This document shows, one piece after another, positions 1-32,000 of a DNA stretch of 64,000 bases. The DNA is taken from assembly GCF_002234675.1 (NCBI RefSeq), contig NC_019862.2:31338134-31402133 (forward strand), written 5' to 3'. The first letter of the stretch is position 1. Each line of letters starts with the position of its first letter. The stretch comes from Oryzias latipes. Its lineage: Eukaryota; Chordata; Actinopteri; Beloniformes; Adrianichthyidae. A program made the position numbers and the translations under genes. The notes beneath the pieces were generated by a model that searched no databases, had not been told where the DNA came from, and worked only from the letters and a program-made list of their open reading frames with translations.

Positions 1-69
1 TGAGGCTAATTTAACGTCTTCTCACTCACTTTCAGATATTTGTTGGATTTTTATTTTGTCCCATCTTTT

Positions 70-385
70 ATTTTAAAGACCCACTCCAATGAAAATGTGG
101 TTTTTGGTGTTTTGTAGCATTTTCCTCACGGTGGAGGACATATGTAACAGAATTTTAGATTAAAACTGTAAATCTGAGTATTTCTTTATTAAAGATCCAC
201 GAACGTCTTTATTTTCCTCATCTGATTTGACATCAGGCTCAAAACTGTACGGCTGTTTGGCTTGTTGTTGCTCGCCGTTTTTGTTGCACGGCTAATGCTA
301 GCTTGGGGGTTTGAGGGGCTGTAAGCTGGCGGGAGAGAGTGTAAACAAAGGGATGATGGGATATCGGCAGACGCTTTCTAGCACG
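70..385. repeat. Dispersed repeat, family copy 1
   Basis: This intronic stretch at the left edge of ttc39a resembles several others in the window. Its first part (about 70-215, beginning AAAGACCCACTCCAATG) matches the reverse complement of about 62820-62975 and 34650-34795. Its second part (about 240-385, with GCGGGAGAGAGTGTAAACA) matches the reverse complement of about 37330-37500. It looks like an old interspersed element. I cannot name the family. Confidence 0.6.
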
Positions 386-563
386 CCAACTTAGAGGTAA
401 ATTTACAAATAACTCCTGCTGTTCTGCAGAAATGATGTCTTAAAAATGACATTTTTTTGGCTAGAAATTGTCTTAGCATAATTAAAAGACCATTGGGAAA
501 TTGTAGTAGGAGAGGGACTTTCAGCACACGTCTGAAATCAAATATTGTCACACAAAGCCTCAC

Positions 564-15764
<15,201 letters not shown>

Positions 15765-17386
15765 GCCACAGGTCTGGGGTCCGGTGAAACAGCGGCGGAG
15801 CGGGATTTAGCGGCGGGCATGAAGAGACTCACAGCTGCGGACGGGAGAGGACCGGAGCGGCTCGGTCGTAAAGGCTTCACGGACGCTGACGGGGAAATGC
15901 CGCTGCGCCTTCCGTCTTCCGGGCGAGGCAAGAAAGGTGTGTGACCTCCATCAGCATAATGATGGACACCCCTCACACCGGAGCCACACCGGCGGCCTCC
16001 TGGTCCTAAAGCCCGACCTGTTAAAGCGCCACTGTCAAAACATACAAAATCTTAGCGTTTTTGTTGTTTCTTATTTATTTAAAGACATCTGTTTGATAAA
16101 TAAATATAGAGCTAAAATGTTAAAATATATATTTTAAAAAGACTTACAAAACAATCTAACTTTAATCTAGCAGCAGAGTATGAAGAAACCAAATACTTGA
16201 CTACAAACAATAACTATCAATGTTATTAATTGGTTTGTTTCAAGCACTTTCCAGAAATAAGAAAAACAAAAAAGAAAAACACAATAAAAGTAATAAAAAA
16301 AACATTTATTTATCCCATGCCTGTTGTGTTTTACTCATAACTGTAAAGTTGCTGCAGAAACAGATAATTCTAACGACAGTAATGACTGGGTTGTTGGAGA
16401 TCCGAAGGCTTTTAACAGATGCATCTGGGGCTGTATTTCAAAATAAAAGAAATAAAATAGCACAACAGTTAACTTAAATCAGGTTTTGCACTGTTTGAAG
16501 AATAATATGGATTCATTCTCTGTTTTTATTTGTGACAAATTTCAAGATTTTCTTACAAAAAATCTGAAGTATCCCTTTGACTTTCCCTAAAAGTCAATAA
16601 AAAAGAAAAATAATTTCAGTAAATGTAAACAATAATGACAGTTACCACACTTCTTTTCATCTTAATAACATTTAATTAGAAACAGAAGCAGAAAGAAAAA
16701 GAGGTTTAGGTTTACTTTGCCAAATTTTTCCTTCAAAGTCATTTGAAAGCCGTTTCTTTCCTTAATAGCAACAAAAAGCATCTTATCTTTTAAATTCTTA
16801 TGTCTTTTTGTCAGAGTAAACATGTGGGCGTGTCCTCCTGCCCCTGCAGGTATCTGAAAGCCTTCCTTCCAGCCAGGTGAGGAAGTGAAGTCCTTCATCG
16901 TCTCCTCTGAGACTGAGTGAGATTCTACAATACCACAGTTTAAATATGCATGTACAAACCGGTTAGCACACATCCATAGCCCATCTGTATATTCTGTGTT
17001 TTTACTTTATTTAATTTTATTATTACGCATAACATACGTTATGTGGTAACAGTGTACATAAGTTATTACTTACTTTTTAACTTTTCCTATTTTTGCACAT
17101 TTTTAACACCCCTCATTCTTTTTCTTTTGCACATTGCTATCATTCTTCTCTGATTTTTGAACTGCTGTAACAATTGAATTTCCCCAACGTGGGATCAATA
17201 AAGAATTTCTCAATCTCTGAGCTCTCAAGCACGAGGAGGAAAATCAGACTGTCTATAAACAAATCAAAAACACGATGCAGATTTCATTTGTGCGGCAAAA
17301 AAAATTGTTTTTAGATCAAACAACGTACAGAAAATTCTGCTTTTGAGGATTTTTTTGAATGTAAGCTGTCCTTATTGTTAAGCATA
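15765..17386. other. Intergenic region between ttc39a and eps15
   Basis: The first 200 bp after the ttc39a start codon are CpG-rich (about 15770-15930), which fits a CpG-island promoter; no TATA box is obvious. The remainder is AT-rich. At about 16990-17215 lies a dispersed repeat tail ending TTGAATTTCCCCAACGTGGG then ATCAATAAAG, common at 3' ends of fish retroelements. I see no gene. Confidence 0.5.
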
Positions 17387-18974
<1,588 letters not shown>

Positions 18975-19130
18975 TAAAACATATTTTACTTACATTTCTC
19001 GCTTAATGTCACCAAAGCAGAAAAGGTTTTTAGCTTGTCATAATTAAAAAGTTAATTGGTAAAAAACACATTTTAAACATCTGGATTAAAGATTAAAAGA
19101 AAACCCCAAACACATCATAAAACTAGACAT

Positions 19131-20613
19131 TTTATTATTCAGCTTCAGTTAAATGCATGACATATTTTGGCCGACAGTCTCCATGATGCTTTTCTTACAA
19201 GTCAAGAAACAAATTAAAATATAATAATTAGCGTGCATTTTAAAAAAAGACTTCAGGAGCGAGCCTATAGACTTCTGGGGTTGTGGGTTTATTTCTGTAC
19301 AAACGACAGTAACATTAAATGTACGGGAGCCTTTGAAAGAAACTACCGTGGAGTTTAGCGTAAAATCACACATGCAAATATTCCTGTATTTACAATTCAC
19401 TTAAAGTAGCAAGGCCCGTTTTAACTGCAGAGTAAACTGTTAAATTAAAAAATAAGTACTGCAGGCCCCAGAACAGAAATCCGGACAGACGGTGCAAGTT
19501 TTGGTCAGAGAAGACTCACTTTTAGTTGTGCCTTTTTTAGAAACGTTGAACAGAAATAAGAGGTTACTGTGAGGAGTGAAAGTGCGGTTCTACGCCAGCT
19601 TTGATCCTCCCAACATGCGGAGGCTTTTCCCCTGCATGGAGTCTGGGAAGCAGACGATTTAAGACGAAAGCGTTTCTCACAGAGGAAAAGTCTTCCAGAA
19701 ACACGCCGAGCACGAATGGATCTGAGCGGAGCCCCCTGGTTGGTATGTTCTGAGACAATAACAGGTGAAAAACAGCGGCATGGTTGTGCGACAACAGTGG
19801 ATCCTTCAGCGGGACCCTCAGCCTCTTAAACGTTTAATAGAAAGGTTTTCTTTCTGCAGAAACGTTACCTTTGCAGGCCACTTTCATGAAAGTTGGTATC
19901 AAAGCTAAGAGTGCTATTTAGGCAGCAAATGCCAAACTGCCTGTGAAAAAAAAAAAAAAAAAAAAAAATCACTGTAGTGTTCCTCAACTTTTAAAAAAAT
20001 CCCCCCCCCCCTTTAAAAGCTGCTGTCAGGAGGCACACTTCAGAGAAATAAAGTGTCATTTATGTTGTTTTTTGTCCATTCTTACATGCATTTCACATCT
20101 GAGGAGACTGAAGATTTTAGTTTAACAGAGTAGAAATGAACAGAAAGACCCAGAAGACAAACGTCTCATTTGTTCTCTGGAACAACAAGGTCCCTTCAGT
20201 TCAAAGAGATCCAGACGTTAAACTTTCCAAAATGGTCCTGAAAAACCTTCAGAGCAGTGTGGTTTTTAGGTGTAGATGTCCTTCCCACAGTGAGATTTAA
20301 GGTGTAGTGAGTTTGGTTAGAAGCTAGGAAGCTAAAGAAATGACATTCTGGAGAATTCGTCTTGCATTTGTGGTCTGGGTGGAAGATGCTCTTCACAGCT
20401 GTTTCTTTGAACAAGAACAAAACCAAAAAGTAGGAAATAAAACTTGAATCCGGTTCTGTTGGGACTTGGAAGATGCCAGAACGCATCTGCCGTCTTTTTG
20501 TCTGCCGTCTAAGGTGGCCACATCCTTTCCCCGAGCTGCTTTGGTGCATTCTGGGCCGTGCCGGGCCGGGCCGCGCCTGTCGGAGCCAGGCCAGCGGAGC
20601 GGGACGAGTCTCT
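19131..20613 (-). other. eps15: eps15 3' untranslated region
   Basis: After the stop codon at 20614-20616 there is no further coding sequence. A canonical AATAAA on the minus strand lies at 19131-19136, giving a 3' UTR of about 1.5 kb. It contains a poly-A run near 19946-19968 and a poly-C run near 20002. The exact cleavage site is inferred. Confidence 0.5.
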
Positions 20614-23600
20614 TCAGGAAAGTTCAGACTTGCTTAGAGCGATGGCGAGCTCCAGGTCCTCTTGCTCCTGCTGGGTTAGCCTTGCTAGCCGCTCCTTTTC
20701 CTCGCGCTCGCTCTCGCGCTTTGCCCATTCTATCATGTCTTCTTCTGTTGGATACTGCTCCATGGAAACAGACAGAAAATAAAAGCCATTACAAGCACAC
20801 GCCGGGTTTTTCCCTGGAACAGAGGAAAGCCGCTCACCCAAACCAAACCTGCTCGCCTCATTTTTCCCAGCAGGCACAGCAGAGAAGCGCGGAACAAGAC
20901 GCAGCGGGGAAAGCAGAGACTCGGTTTCACCGCGCTTAGAAAGCTGCGTGAACGCAACCATGCAAGGACCAAACCTCCACGTGTTTTCAGAGCAGATGAT
21001 CACGGTGAGCGACACAGAGCATGCATGACTCTACAGGAAAAATGGAAGCTGGACATCAATGCCGTCAGAGGATGTGGATTCAAACCAGTTTGGGGGTTTT
21101 CAGAGTTTTTGCATGTTTCTTTCATCATTTATCACTTTTTTTGCCTTCTTTGATGCAAAAAAAGCTCAACTTTAAATATAAAGTTAAGCCTGAAAGGCTT
21201 GTAAATTAAATTTGAAATGTTTAAAGAGGTTTTTCCTCCCCAGCAAAACAAATCTGAATGATAAACGAGATGAAAATGCAAAAACGGGGCCTCGGCATGC
21301 TCAGGTTTGGTTTATTTCCAGATAGACGTCACGGATGCACACAGAAGCCAGAGATGTTGCCCTTGATTCAACACTTTATTCAACTTGATGGACACAGATA
21401 TATAAAAACAGAAACACACACACTGACAGTACAGACCGGTCCACAGCACAGGACGAGGGATGAGACTGTGGAGCCATGGAGGAGATGGACAGAAACAGAA
21501 GTGGAGAGCAGTGAACGAGGGAAACCGGGATGGCGTGTTAGAGCATGCAGGAGTGACACACATGCAGTCAGGTGGCATCACAGGATGGAAAGTGCACGCC
21601 ATATTTACACCCCAGTCTAATACAAAGAAATATCTGCTGCTTTTTGACACTTTTGTCAAGCCTTTTTGCAGAAGTTATTGAGGGGAAACGGAGAAGAGCT
21701 GCTTCTCTGTTTGGAGTAACTTGTATTTAACTTGAAGTGAGGCACCTTTTTCCATCACTGTACAAAGAGGGTTAGAAAACCCCCGCAGTCATAATTTAAG
21801 GAGGCCGACTGCGACCCCGTTTAAAAGCAGCTTTAAAATCTCTGTCAGCTTATCGTTTTATGTCACCAAACTCCTGGTTCTCATCAACCGGTGGGTTTAA
21901 ATGCAAGCAGCCTCCCATCTCCACTCACTGCCATCAAAAATACCAGGAAATGATTTCAGTGCTGCAGGTTTCATGAATTCTTTGTACATTTGCACTAAAA
22001 CTGTAACGTTTTAATCATCAAATTGGGCTAAACCCAAATAAAAGACGAACCTCCGTTTCTCTGGCTGTCAGCTTCTAGCATCCATAAGTGCTTCAACTAG
22101 AAACCAGCAGCAGAAAACCAAAGTCACTCATTTCATTCCTTTTGGACTGTAGTGGCAGTGAATGGAAAGATTCAGAAGGCTGGTCCATTTTGGGAGGGAG
22201 GGGGGCAGGATGAATAAAATAAAATAAAAAGGAGGAGGAGGCGGAGCTACTACTGAGATTCAGGTGGTGGTGAAGGAGACGATGAGAGGGAGGTGCTCAC
22301 TTTATCAAAGCTGGCAAACCCATCGGCTTCCCGTACGCTCTGACGAGGAGGGGAGGAGGGGGCGAAGGGGTCGGCTAAAGGGTCCTTGACAGGCAGGGAG
22401 GAGGAGGAGGAGGAGGAGGAGGAGGAGGAGGAGTCCCCGGCGGTCTGTGGGAGGAACGGCGCTCTTCGCTGGAAGGAGGAGTCGGAGGACTCGGTTCTAG
22501 AGACAGACGATCTCTTACCTGCCGGGGGGGGGCACAGACAGGCTTGAGCGTTACGACAGACAGCCGAGGCGTAGCGCCTACGGGTACTGACCTGGGGGGG
22601 GAGGGGGAGGTCTCGTGGGTGTACCGGTTTTGGGGGGCAGAGCTGGCGGCACGTCGGCACTTGCAGGCGGGGTTTCGTCCTGGAAAAGGTTCTTGTTGTT
22701 GATGCCAAACTGGTCGGGTCCGTTTGACTGAAACGGAGACATTCAGAACACCGGAGCTCATTGACTGTATGGGAGAACTGGACTGAGTGGCCCCTCCCCC
22801 TGGCGTTCCAAACAGGAAGTAGGCTTCAACAAGTTAAAATCCCACAGACTTCCTTAGATAAACAGCTGTTACTCTTTCATTCTGTTGGTCAGAAGAACCA
22901 TCTTCTTCATCCCTTTTTCTGTAATTCAAGTTATTTATGTCATAAACGGACCAATCAGATGTTTCAATAAAAGTAGGCGGAGCCATGTCAAAAGTTCAAA
23001 ACCTCTGACAGATTTGTCGTAGGTGTCCGAATTGGGAATAAACGGCGACTGAATTGACTTTAAGCGGGAAGCAAAAGCATTTTCTACGGACGCCACTCTC
23101 ACGCAGTCCGGGTAAAGAGTCGATGCCTGAGCTCCTTCAGGTACGACGTCCACAATCCCTTCACCTGTACCTTCACCTGCATCACCGTTTCATTCAGGGG
23201 GGGGGCTAGAACCCAGCGTACGGTACCACCGGGATGGTAGAAACACGGGGATGTCAGTGGTTGAATTCTACTCAGTTCTAGCCGTTCATTGCAACTTCCA
23301 AGCGATTGTGGGCGGGCTTATCTGAGAACAGGTGAGGCTGCGTGGGTGGGCGGAGCTTCAGGCACAATGCTTAACCTTTGCTGCACTAAACAAAAGTTTC
23401 TGATTCAGTGACCTGGTGGAGGGAGTGACGCGTAAAAGAAAGACTGTCGGCTGTTGAAACAAAGTGTCTTGCCCCATCTTTTATTTGACCTTTAACCTTA
23501 AGGCATTCAGAGTGAACAGCAAAGGAAGCATCTGATTGAACCAGGAAAAATATGACAATAAACCCTTTGAATCCTTGAATCCCTGCGCTCTTTTTGAAGC

Positions 23601-25976
23601 AGCAGGAAAAGATCAAATCTAAAAAACATCCAACCATACTCGGCAGCAGTAATCAGAATACTCTGGAGTAACAGAGTACCTCATACTCCTTCACACACCA
23701 ACACAGTGCATCAGAAATTTACCTCCACCCGAAATTCAAACCAATTCCAACAAAACTGTGGGAGTTTTTTTCCAACAGGGTGTAAATGTTCATACTTTCA
23801 AATCTCCTGCTGGAATCAGAACAACAAACGGATCTTTCTGCCAGAGTCCAAATACTTTAAGGTTTTAACAAACGACCATTTACCTTAGTCAAGGCACTAA
23901 AATCCGCAAAGCCTTCTCCAAACGATTCGTTACCAAACACGGCAGCAAAGGGATCTGAAAGAAGAGCAAAAGATTCTGATTAGTTCCAGGTGCTGCCAGA
24001 AGGGGGCGCTGCGTCTGTGGAAATACCTGGATCTGAGGAGGCGTTTCCTTTAGTACCACCTGGAGCAAAGGGGTCGTTGTTGAGGGAGGGGGGCTTCTAT
24101 AAAAGGAAGGAAAACAAAACAAGGCAAAGATTCAACTTTATTTTATTTTTTAAGGGCTGATGAAGTAAAACAAAAAATTAAGAATTGAACACTAGAACTT
24201 ATTTAATCTCCTACATTTATATGCAGTATTTCAACATTAAAAGTTAAGTCTTGATATTATTTTACTTAAAGAATCAGATTTTTTTCGTTTAATTGATTTC
24301 ATTTTTCATTTCAATCAGAACAAAAAAGTCAAATTTAAAACAATGTTTTCCTCTTAGACTTTAAGGAACCTAAAGTTTTTTATTTAAAATGAATTATTAA
24401 ACATTCAGCTGTTTAATTTTGAACCTTTTAAAGGTTTTTCAAAACAAGATTACGTATTTTAAAGCAGTGTTTGGGATCTAAGGGCCAGATTTGGATCAGA
24501 TCAGGAACCAAAGCCGACCCACTCACCACTGTCAGCTCAGAGCTGGGTGGAGAACTGCTGAACGGGTCTGATCCTCCGTCCTGAGAGGCAAACGGGTCCG
24601 TCTCGCCCTCCACAGGGCTCGCCTTGAACGGATCGGCGGCGTTCCCCTGGTTCTGAGCGGAGCTGAACGGATCTTTGGGCGCTAGAGGAGGATTGGAGTC
24701 CTTGGAGACGAAGGGGTCCGCCGCTTGTCCTGAAGCCGCGTCATTCAGCTTGGACGCAAACAGGTCCGGTTCTGGTATGCCGGGAGTCGTACCGAACGGG
24801 TCGGCCGGAGCGGAGAAGGGGTCCTCCGTGGAGAAGGCGACTTCGGAGGTCTGCGCGAAGAAGGAGTCCACGGCGAAAGGGTCTGTACCTTTAAACGGAT
24901 CTCCCTCAAACGGATCTGCCCCAAACAGAAAAGGTAAAGGAGATAAGTTCCCCTCTGACATCAAAGGGTCTGTTTTTATCATAAACATCAATGTCAATCA
25001 AAGAATTCACCAGCTCCGCCCGATTTTCCGAAGGGATCATCTTTAAAGGGATCGTCTGCGAGGAAAAACAATAACGTCATCGACATATTTTCATCAGACT
25101 GTCAAACATAGGAGCTTGGACCTTCATCAGCTCGGTCAGAACAGAACCCGTCCAGCACTTACGGTCGGTAAACGGGTCGGAATGGAAAAAGTCCATTTCG
25201 GGCAGGGATGGGGGGCTGGTCTGTGGCGGTAAGGAGCGAGGGACGACCTGAGGGGGCAAAGAGGAGGCGGCCGTCTCTGCAGACTCTGACGGGTCGTCTC
25301 TGCTCTCCGGCTCTGGAGACTCCACCTGTTGGGGTCCCAGGACAAGCGTTAGCGCGCGGCGCTGACAGATGTTTACGCTCCAAGTGGAGACGACCTTCTC
25401 TAGATAAAAGGTTACACTTTTGCCGCCATTCCTCCTTCCTGCTGCACATTTAAGGGAAAGGTTCACGCTCAGAAACTCATTTGCACAGACAGATAACCCG
25501 GTGAAAAAGCATTTTGGGCAAAGTGAACAACCCCCCCCCCAAGAAAAAGAAAAATGAAATGAAAGCAGGAAAAACCATAAAATAAATGAACGGGGGCCGA
25601 AATCCCTAACGGGGCTCAAAAAATGTATAATCCACAAAAGAAACCCAAAGAGATGTCTGCGAAATACAAAGGTAGGTTTGAAATTATTATGGGATGGCCA
25701 CAGCACCTACCATTTTCTGCCAAACCACGAAATTTGGCTATTGTAACATTTTCACACAATGCAGGAAAAGAAACTTTTTGTTTCAATTATCTTCATGAAA
25801 TTTCAGTTTCGTTGACCTCTGACCTCGTTAGAGGTCACCAGCTTTAAAATAATTTTTAAATTTAAACTCCTCCCAAGGATTTTGATCTAGAACCTCTCAA
25901 CTCCTTAAATATCTTTGGGAAACTCGATAATTAAACATTTGCAGATGTTGAGTGGTGTTACCGTGGCGATCTCCCA

Positions 25977-26015
<39 letters not shown>

Positions 26016-29000
26016 GAATAGGCCTGCAACATAAATCGCTAATCACAAAAACAAAGAAATCCAAAGCTTTACTTTTGGAGATTCTTCTTAAATATTACTT
26101 AGACCTGTTCGTTGCCCCCGGGCGACCAAAAAATAAAGTAGTTGCTATGGAGACAAATCCACTCGAAAAGCTGCAATGTTGAAAAAAACTGTTTTTCATG
26201 AATTTGCCATTTGTAGTTCAGGCTGACATCAAAATCACAGATTTTTGGGCAAAACTTGACGCAAAGGTGAGAACGTTTTGAGGTGAAATGTATATAATAA
26301 TGAGACTGGTCACCTTCAGCGGTGTGACTTTAGGCGACTCCTCGTCATCATCGATTGTCTCAGAGGAGATATTGAGGGCAGAGCTGCTTTCCTGTCAACA
26401 CACAGTTTAGTAAAGATTCTGTTTTATTTTTACAGATCTATGATGTTCCGCTTGTGTCAGGGATCCGTTTTACCCCAACAGTGGCCTCCTGATTCTTGGA
26501 AAGACTGTTGTATAAATCAGAAGAGGCGAAGCAGGCGAAGAGGTCATCCAGGGCGTCGGGTTTGGCGCCTTCTTCCTGCAGAGGCTTTGGACTCTCACCT
26601 CCCTTCCCCTCTTCTCCTTCTGTCTCTTTGGTCTTTTGCTTTTCATCTAAACTGTTCTCCTGCTGTCTGCACGCAGCAGGAGGTTCCTCCACCTTCAGCT
26701 CCTTAGGCCCATCCTCCCGGTTTGGGGAGCTGTCGTGGTGCCCCCCGGCGCCGTTGACCATGACCGGAGAGCTGTCCTCCAGGGCTCTCTTCCAGCTGAG
26801 CTGGGCGGTCACAGACCTCTCCTCCACCTGAAGGTCCTTCACCTTCTGCCGGACCTAAATGGTAACCACGGATAAACGCCATCAGCCTGTGGAGACGCCC
26901 CGTTTGCTCTGGATGGAGCGCGTCTGGTTTTTCTAAGACTCCTGTGGGAGTTTCTGACCTGTGACACTTGTGTGAAGGAGTCATGCACAGACTCCTGCAG
27001 CGGCGTGAGCTGCTCCTGCGCAGCCTTCACCTTCTCCTGCAGCCTCCTGCTCTCCTCCTGCAGAGCCAGCAGCTCCTCCCGCGCTTGGACCAGCTCCTCC
27101 TCGTACTGGCATATCTTCTGCTCCTGCTCACCGTGCTCCGACTGCAGTGAAGCGATCTGAAGAGGGGGAAACGTTTTGATGAGCACACAAAAGAGATGCT
27201 TTCATCCCCAAAGATTCAAACCCACCAGTTTGGCCTCCTGGCTGGTTTGCCGTCGAATGTGGGCGAGCTGCTCCTCCAGAGAGCTCTTCTGTTGGTCCAG
27301 CTCCTCCAGAGCCTCCTGGACTTTCTGCCGCTGCGTCTGGAGCCGCTGCATCTCCTCGTTCTCCTTGGCCACCTCATCCTGAAGATCCTTCGGGAAAACA
27401 TCCAAACCGGAGGTTAGGAAGCTTCAGGAAGCAGATGTTTGAGAGTCTCAAATGAAAATGAAATGAAGAGCAAAGTATATAGTAATCATCATCACAACAA
27501 TTAGTTTTAATCTAAGATTACAATGAACAAACTACAGAGTTCTCAGAAATCGTCTCTACAGCAACAGTTTTAATGACAAAACCATTTAACCAGTTAAAAC
27601 TGGTTAACGGCCAACGGGTAGTTTAAGACGAGAAAGACTTCAAATAAAATGACAACAGATGTAAAGCAAGTAACACGACATTTTAACAGGTAAAAGCACA
27701 CCTGGGATTAAAAAAGAATGCTACAGATCAGAGGTCACCGAACTTTTTCAGGCTGACGGGGGTTTCACATTTAGTTTTTTTTATCTTCCAGTTTCCCTCA
27801 ACTGTTCAGGCTAAAGTTCATCTGTTTATCTTCATCCTCTGTAAAATGTCTGCAGCTGCTTTATTCTTTATCTGTACACTAGATTTGATGTAGGCACCAT
27901 TAAAATGTGATTTATCCTTAACTGTCATAGTGGAAGTTTAAATAAATAAATAAATAAATAAATTAAATAAATAAAACCAACTTCAACAGATAGAAATAAA
28001 TATAAAAAACAGTTTTTCTTTTTCTTTAATATGATTTACAAAAAAAAACAGGATTCCACAGTTTGAGCAACTTTCTTAGCAGCATCGTCGTGACATTAGA
28101 CAGCCGGTTGCTGAATATTCAGCATTACTATTATGGTCTGTTGGAGCAAACTGTTGCATTAAATCCATGATTGGAGTAAAGACTCCTGGTTTTTGTCTGT
28201 TAAATGCAGCGTTCTTTTATTTTGAAGTCGAGGGTTTTTCTTCCATTTCCTTTCTTCTGTCAAAAGAAACTTTCCTGACTCGTTTGTTCTTGCTAACTGC
28301 TGGTTTGGGGATTTCGATGTAGTGGTTGGCGTGAGACGCTTAAAGAAAGTAGCAGATGACCGAGGAGTCGGATGTTGAGGAGAATCCAGTAGTTTTCCAA
28401 AATAAAACTTCCTTCAGAATTGGATTATCAATTGAAAAAACAGGATGAATGTTGGTCCTGGCTCGGTACAAACTGGTTGGACACCACTGCTATAGAAAAT
28501 GTTTCAAAGCTGTAAAAAGAGATTTAGCTTTTAAAAATATCCAGATTTCCCCAAATAAATGTCCAAATTCTTAGGGATGCAGGAGGATCGAACTCTGTGT
28601 GGAAGAAAACGACTTCAAACCTAAATGGAACGATCTCTTAGGAATACAAAAATCAATTCAAAGGTAAGCTGCATTATAGTGGGACTCTCTAGAGGTTCAT
28701 TCTGACGCCATCGTCCTGAAATAGAACAGACTTTAAATACACAGCTCTAAAAATAAACTACGGGACATCAGCCTCGTCTCCTCCAGGAAACGGCTGCCTT
28801 TGTCAAAACATGATCCGTGTCATCTGGTGTTTTTAATAAATCAGAAATAAAAACGTTTTTTTTTGGTGAAGGTTTCCATCTAAATGACACAAAGACAGAA
28901 ATTGAGATTTCCAATATCCATCTCACAGCAGAGAGCCGTTCTCCTGCCAGCCAAACCACAAGTCCACCTGTCTGTTCTGGATCCCTGAAGGAGGAAGGAG

Positions 29001-32000
29001 GAGAACATACCTGCACTTCGTCGCTGCGCTGCCGAATGGCCTCCTCATTCTCCTTGATCTCCTCCTCCACAGAGCTCTTCTCCCTGGGGTTCCAGCACAA
29101 AAGACAGGAGTACTTAGCGAGCAAAGAGAGACGCTTCCCGCCCGGTACGCCGACCAGTCCCAGCAAGGCTCCTTCCCCCCGCCCCTGAGAGGAGACCACC
29201 TCCTCTCCCTGAACCATCGTGGTCCAGAGAGACCTGCAGCTGAGGCAGGCGGGAAGCAGTCCAACAGAAATGGTCATGGCGTCAGTTTCCCGGGGTGCGA
29301 AGGTGAGCGAACGCGTGACGCGTAGCGAGGAGGAGGAGGGAGGAGCAGTGATGAAGGGGGTGAAGCTGGAGTCCGGAAGAGCCGGCCTGCAGCTCACGAG
29401 CAGTTCGGGACCTTCTTCAGGAGCTACAGCTCCTGTCAGACTTTAGAGGATCGCCCACATGGAGACCAGCGTCACGCCAGACAAACATAGAAAAGTCATT
29501 TTAAAAAACAGCAAACCTTTTTACAAACACAAACCGGCAAGTTCACATAAGGCAGAGAAAAAACTAAGTGATTAAAAATATAGATTTAGCTCAAAGGAAA
29601 TGAGAAATAAGGAAATAAGCAGGTAGATTCTGGATTTTTTTATAAATATATATAATAGAAACTTTCCTGTTTCTTCATTTTTCACAGCATTTAATGATTT
29701 AAAGCCACGTCAAGCCGAGAACAGATCCACAATTCTGAAGGTAGAAATTTAAAACAGAACTCTAAATAAGCACTGAAAGGAAATCCAGAGGAATAGGAGC
29801 TTTGTTTTTGGAGCCGTCACATTTAGGTTTTAGAAAAAGCTTAAACTCCACAGCTGGAGTGAAGACGGTGAAGGATCATTTAAAGGAAGCCAAATTTTCA
29901 CCCAAGATTTGACTTGAAATGCCGCTTTTTGCAGCCAGAAATGAAATGAAAAAGCATAATCATTGCATTTTATTGATTAACTTTATAAACTGAAATTCAG
30001 AAGTTTCCTAATGTCTGCAGATAACATGGACGACTTGCAAATTTCATTTTAAAGTTAGAAAAACAAAATCCTTGAAACTGAAACCTGAAAGAAGTTTGAA
30101 TTTTCGGTTAGTTTTCTCCTTTTTAAAACTCAAGTTCACAAACTACAACTGTCAAGGCAATTCTTTCAAAATGGTTTGGAATTATTCTCATTTTAGAAAC
30201 TTTTTAAAATAGTTATTAAAAACAATATATTAATATATTAACAAATATTAATGCAGCTGAAGTGTTTTTTGCTCATAAATTGGTTGCCTTTCTGAATAAA
30301 TGGAGCCTCCTCAGCATTTCCCAAAGGCTTCCTTTGATCTTTCTAATGTTTTTCACATTTATATTTTTGACTGTCAGAACAGTAAAGCTCACGCCTCTGC
30401 TGCTCCTACGTCGCATCACATTCTCCAGAATCCTTTGGCTGAGAAAGTCGCTGCCAAAACCTGAAACAGCAGCAAACGGACATCATTGTGTCAAGTTTGA
30501 TCTATGGTGAATCTTCTGAGTCTTCCACGCATCTATTAACCCATAAACTGTGATCTGTTTGGAAGAGCAGCTGGGCTGGAAACCACTTTTTCACTTCTCA
30601 CTTTCAGCTTTCATGAACAAAAACGTATTTTTAGCTTAATGCAGGAGTCAGAAACCTGAACCTCTGATTTGGATCAGTTTCCCACTGAGATGAAAGAACA
30701 GGGAGCTGCAGCACTAAAACATGTTTTTGCTGATATATCACTATAGTTCATCAGGATATTTATTTAATTATTTATTTTAATTAGTTTTTATTCTTTATGA
30801 GCGTGATATTTCCTTTGATCTTTTGTCCATTTTCCACAGACTTTTCTGTCTGTCAAAACAAATTCCCTTTGATGCAGACGTTTCCATTTCTATTTATTTT
30901 TCTTTAAATCCAGTAAACCCAATAAATTATATTAATTTTATGGATGACAACTATTTTTTTATTAGGAAGCAGCTGTTAGTTTGTGGTAGGTCTGGAAACA
31001 TAAGCCCCGCCCCCGCAGCGTGTTCTACACAGACAGATCAACATACGGCCATCGTAGCAGCACGGTGACAGGGTAGTGGGGGGCCCCTGATAGCAAATTT
31101 AATTCATTTCATGTGGAAATGGGTGGTTTTAGTTTAGGGGGATGAAATGATTGTTTGGGGGCGCTCATGTGTCCCCTACGAGATCGCCACTGACCGTCTT
31201 TCCATCCCATAACAGACTGTGGTCGGCGTTCACAGCTGCAGACACGCCCCCTCCGCTGCTCTCTCGCTCTACCTGACTGTGTTAACGGCTCCACGACCAT
31301 CTGAGAACACGACGGTTATTTTCCTGAACCACAGAGAGCCGCAGCTCAGGGAGGAAAGAGACGCATGCGGCTCCGGAGCCGCTGGATGCCGACCCCTGGC
31401 TTAGTGTGAGGAAGAAACTAGCAACAGAAACTGACAGTGAGCCCAACAGACATTTCCAGAGGAAAAGGCAGGGTTGATGCTATATTGCTGAATGAAAATG
31501 AAACTTAAAGGGGAATAATTGGAAAAATATATATAAATAAAGAAAGAAATGATCAAAGTTGAGCATAAATAAAGTCAAAACAGCACAATATCAAAAGATG
31601 TGTTTATGGAAAATGCCAGAGCCGGGTATCGAACCAGCGAGCTTCTGCACCAAGGATTCCCCATGGATTTCAATGGAGGCAGAAATCCTGGAATATCTGG
31701 AAAAGTTCAAGGATTTGAAGGACCAAAAGTCACAGCTGGAAAAAGCTGAAAGAGCTGAACATTTGGATAGTTGAATGGTTGAAACAGATGAAAATTGTAG
31801 AAGGAGATAAGCAGCAAAAAATGGTGGAAGATACTAGAATAAAGAAAGAGAAACAGGAAAACAACGGTTGAAGGATTTTTAGCATCCAACCAATTATAGG
31901 CAAAGAACTTTCTAATCATGAAAGATTCTTTAAAAAAAAGTGTTGGTAAAGACATTTTCTTAAACTAAAGTTGTAACTGTTGGTGGTTGAGAATCTTCAG

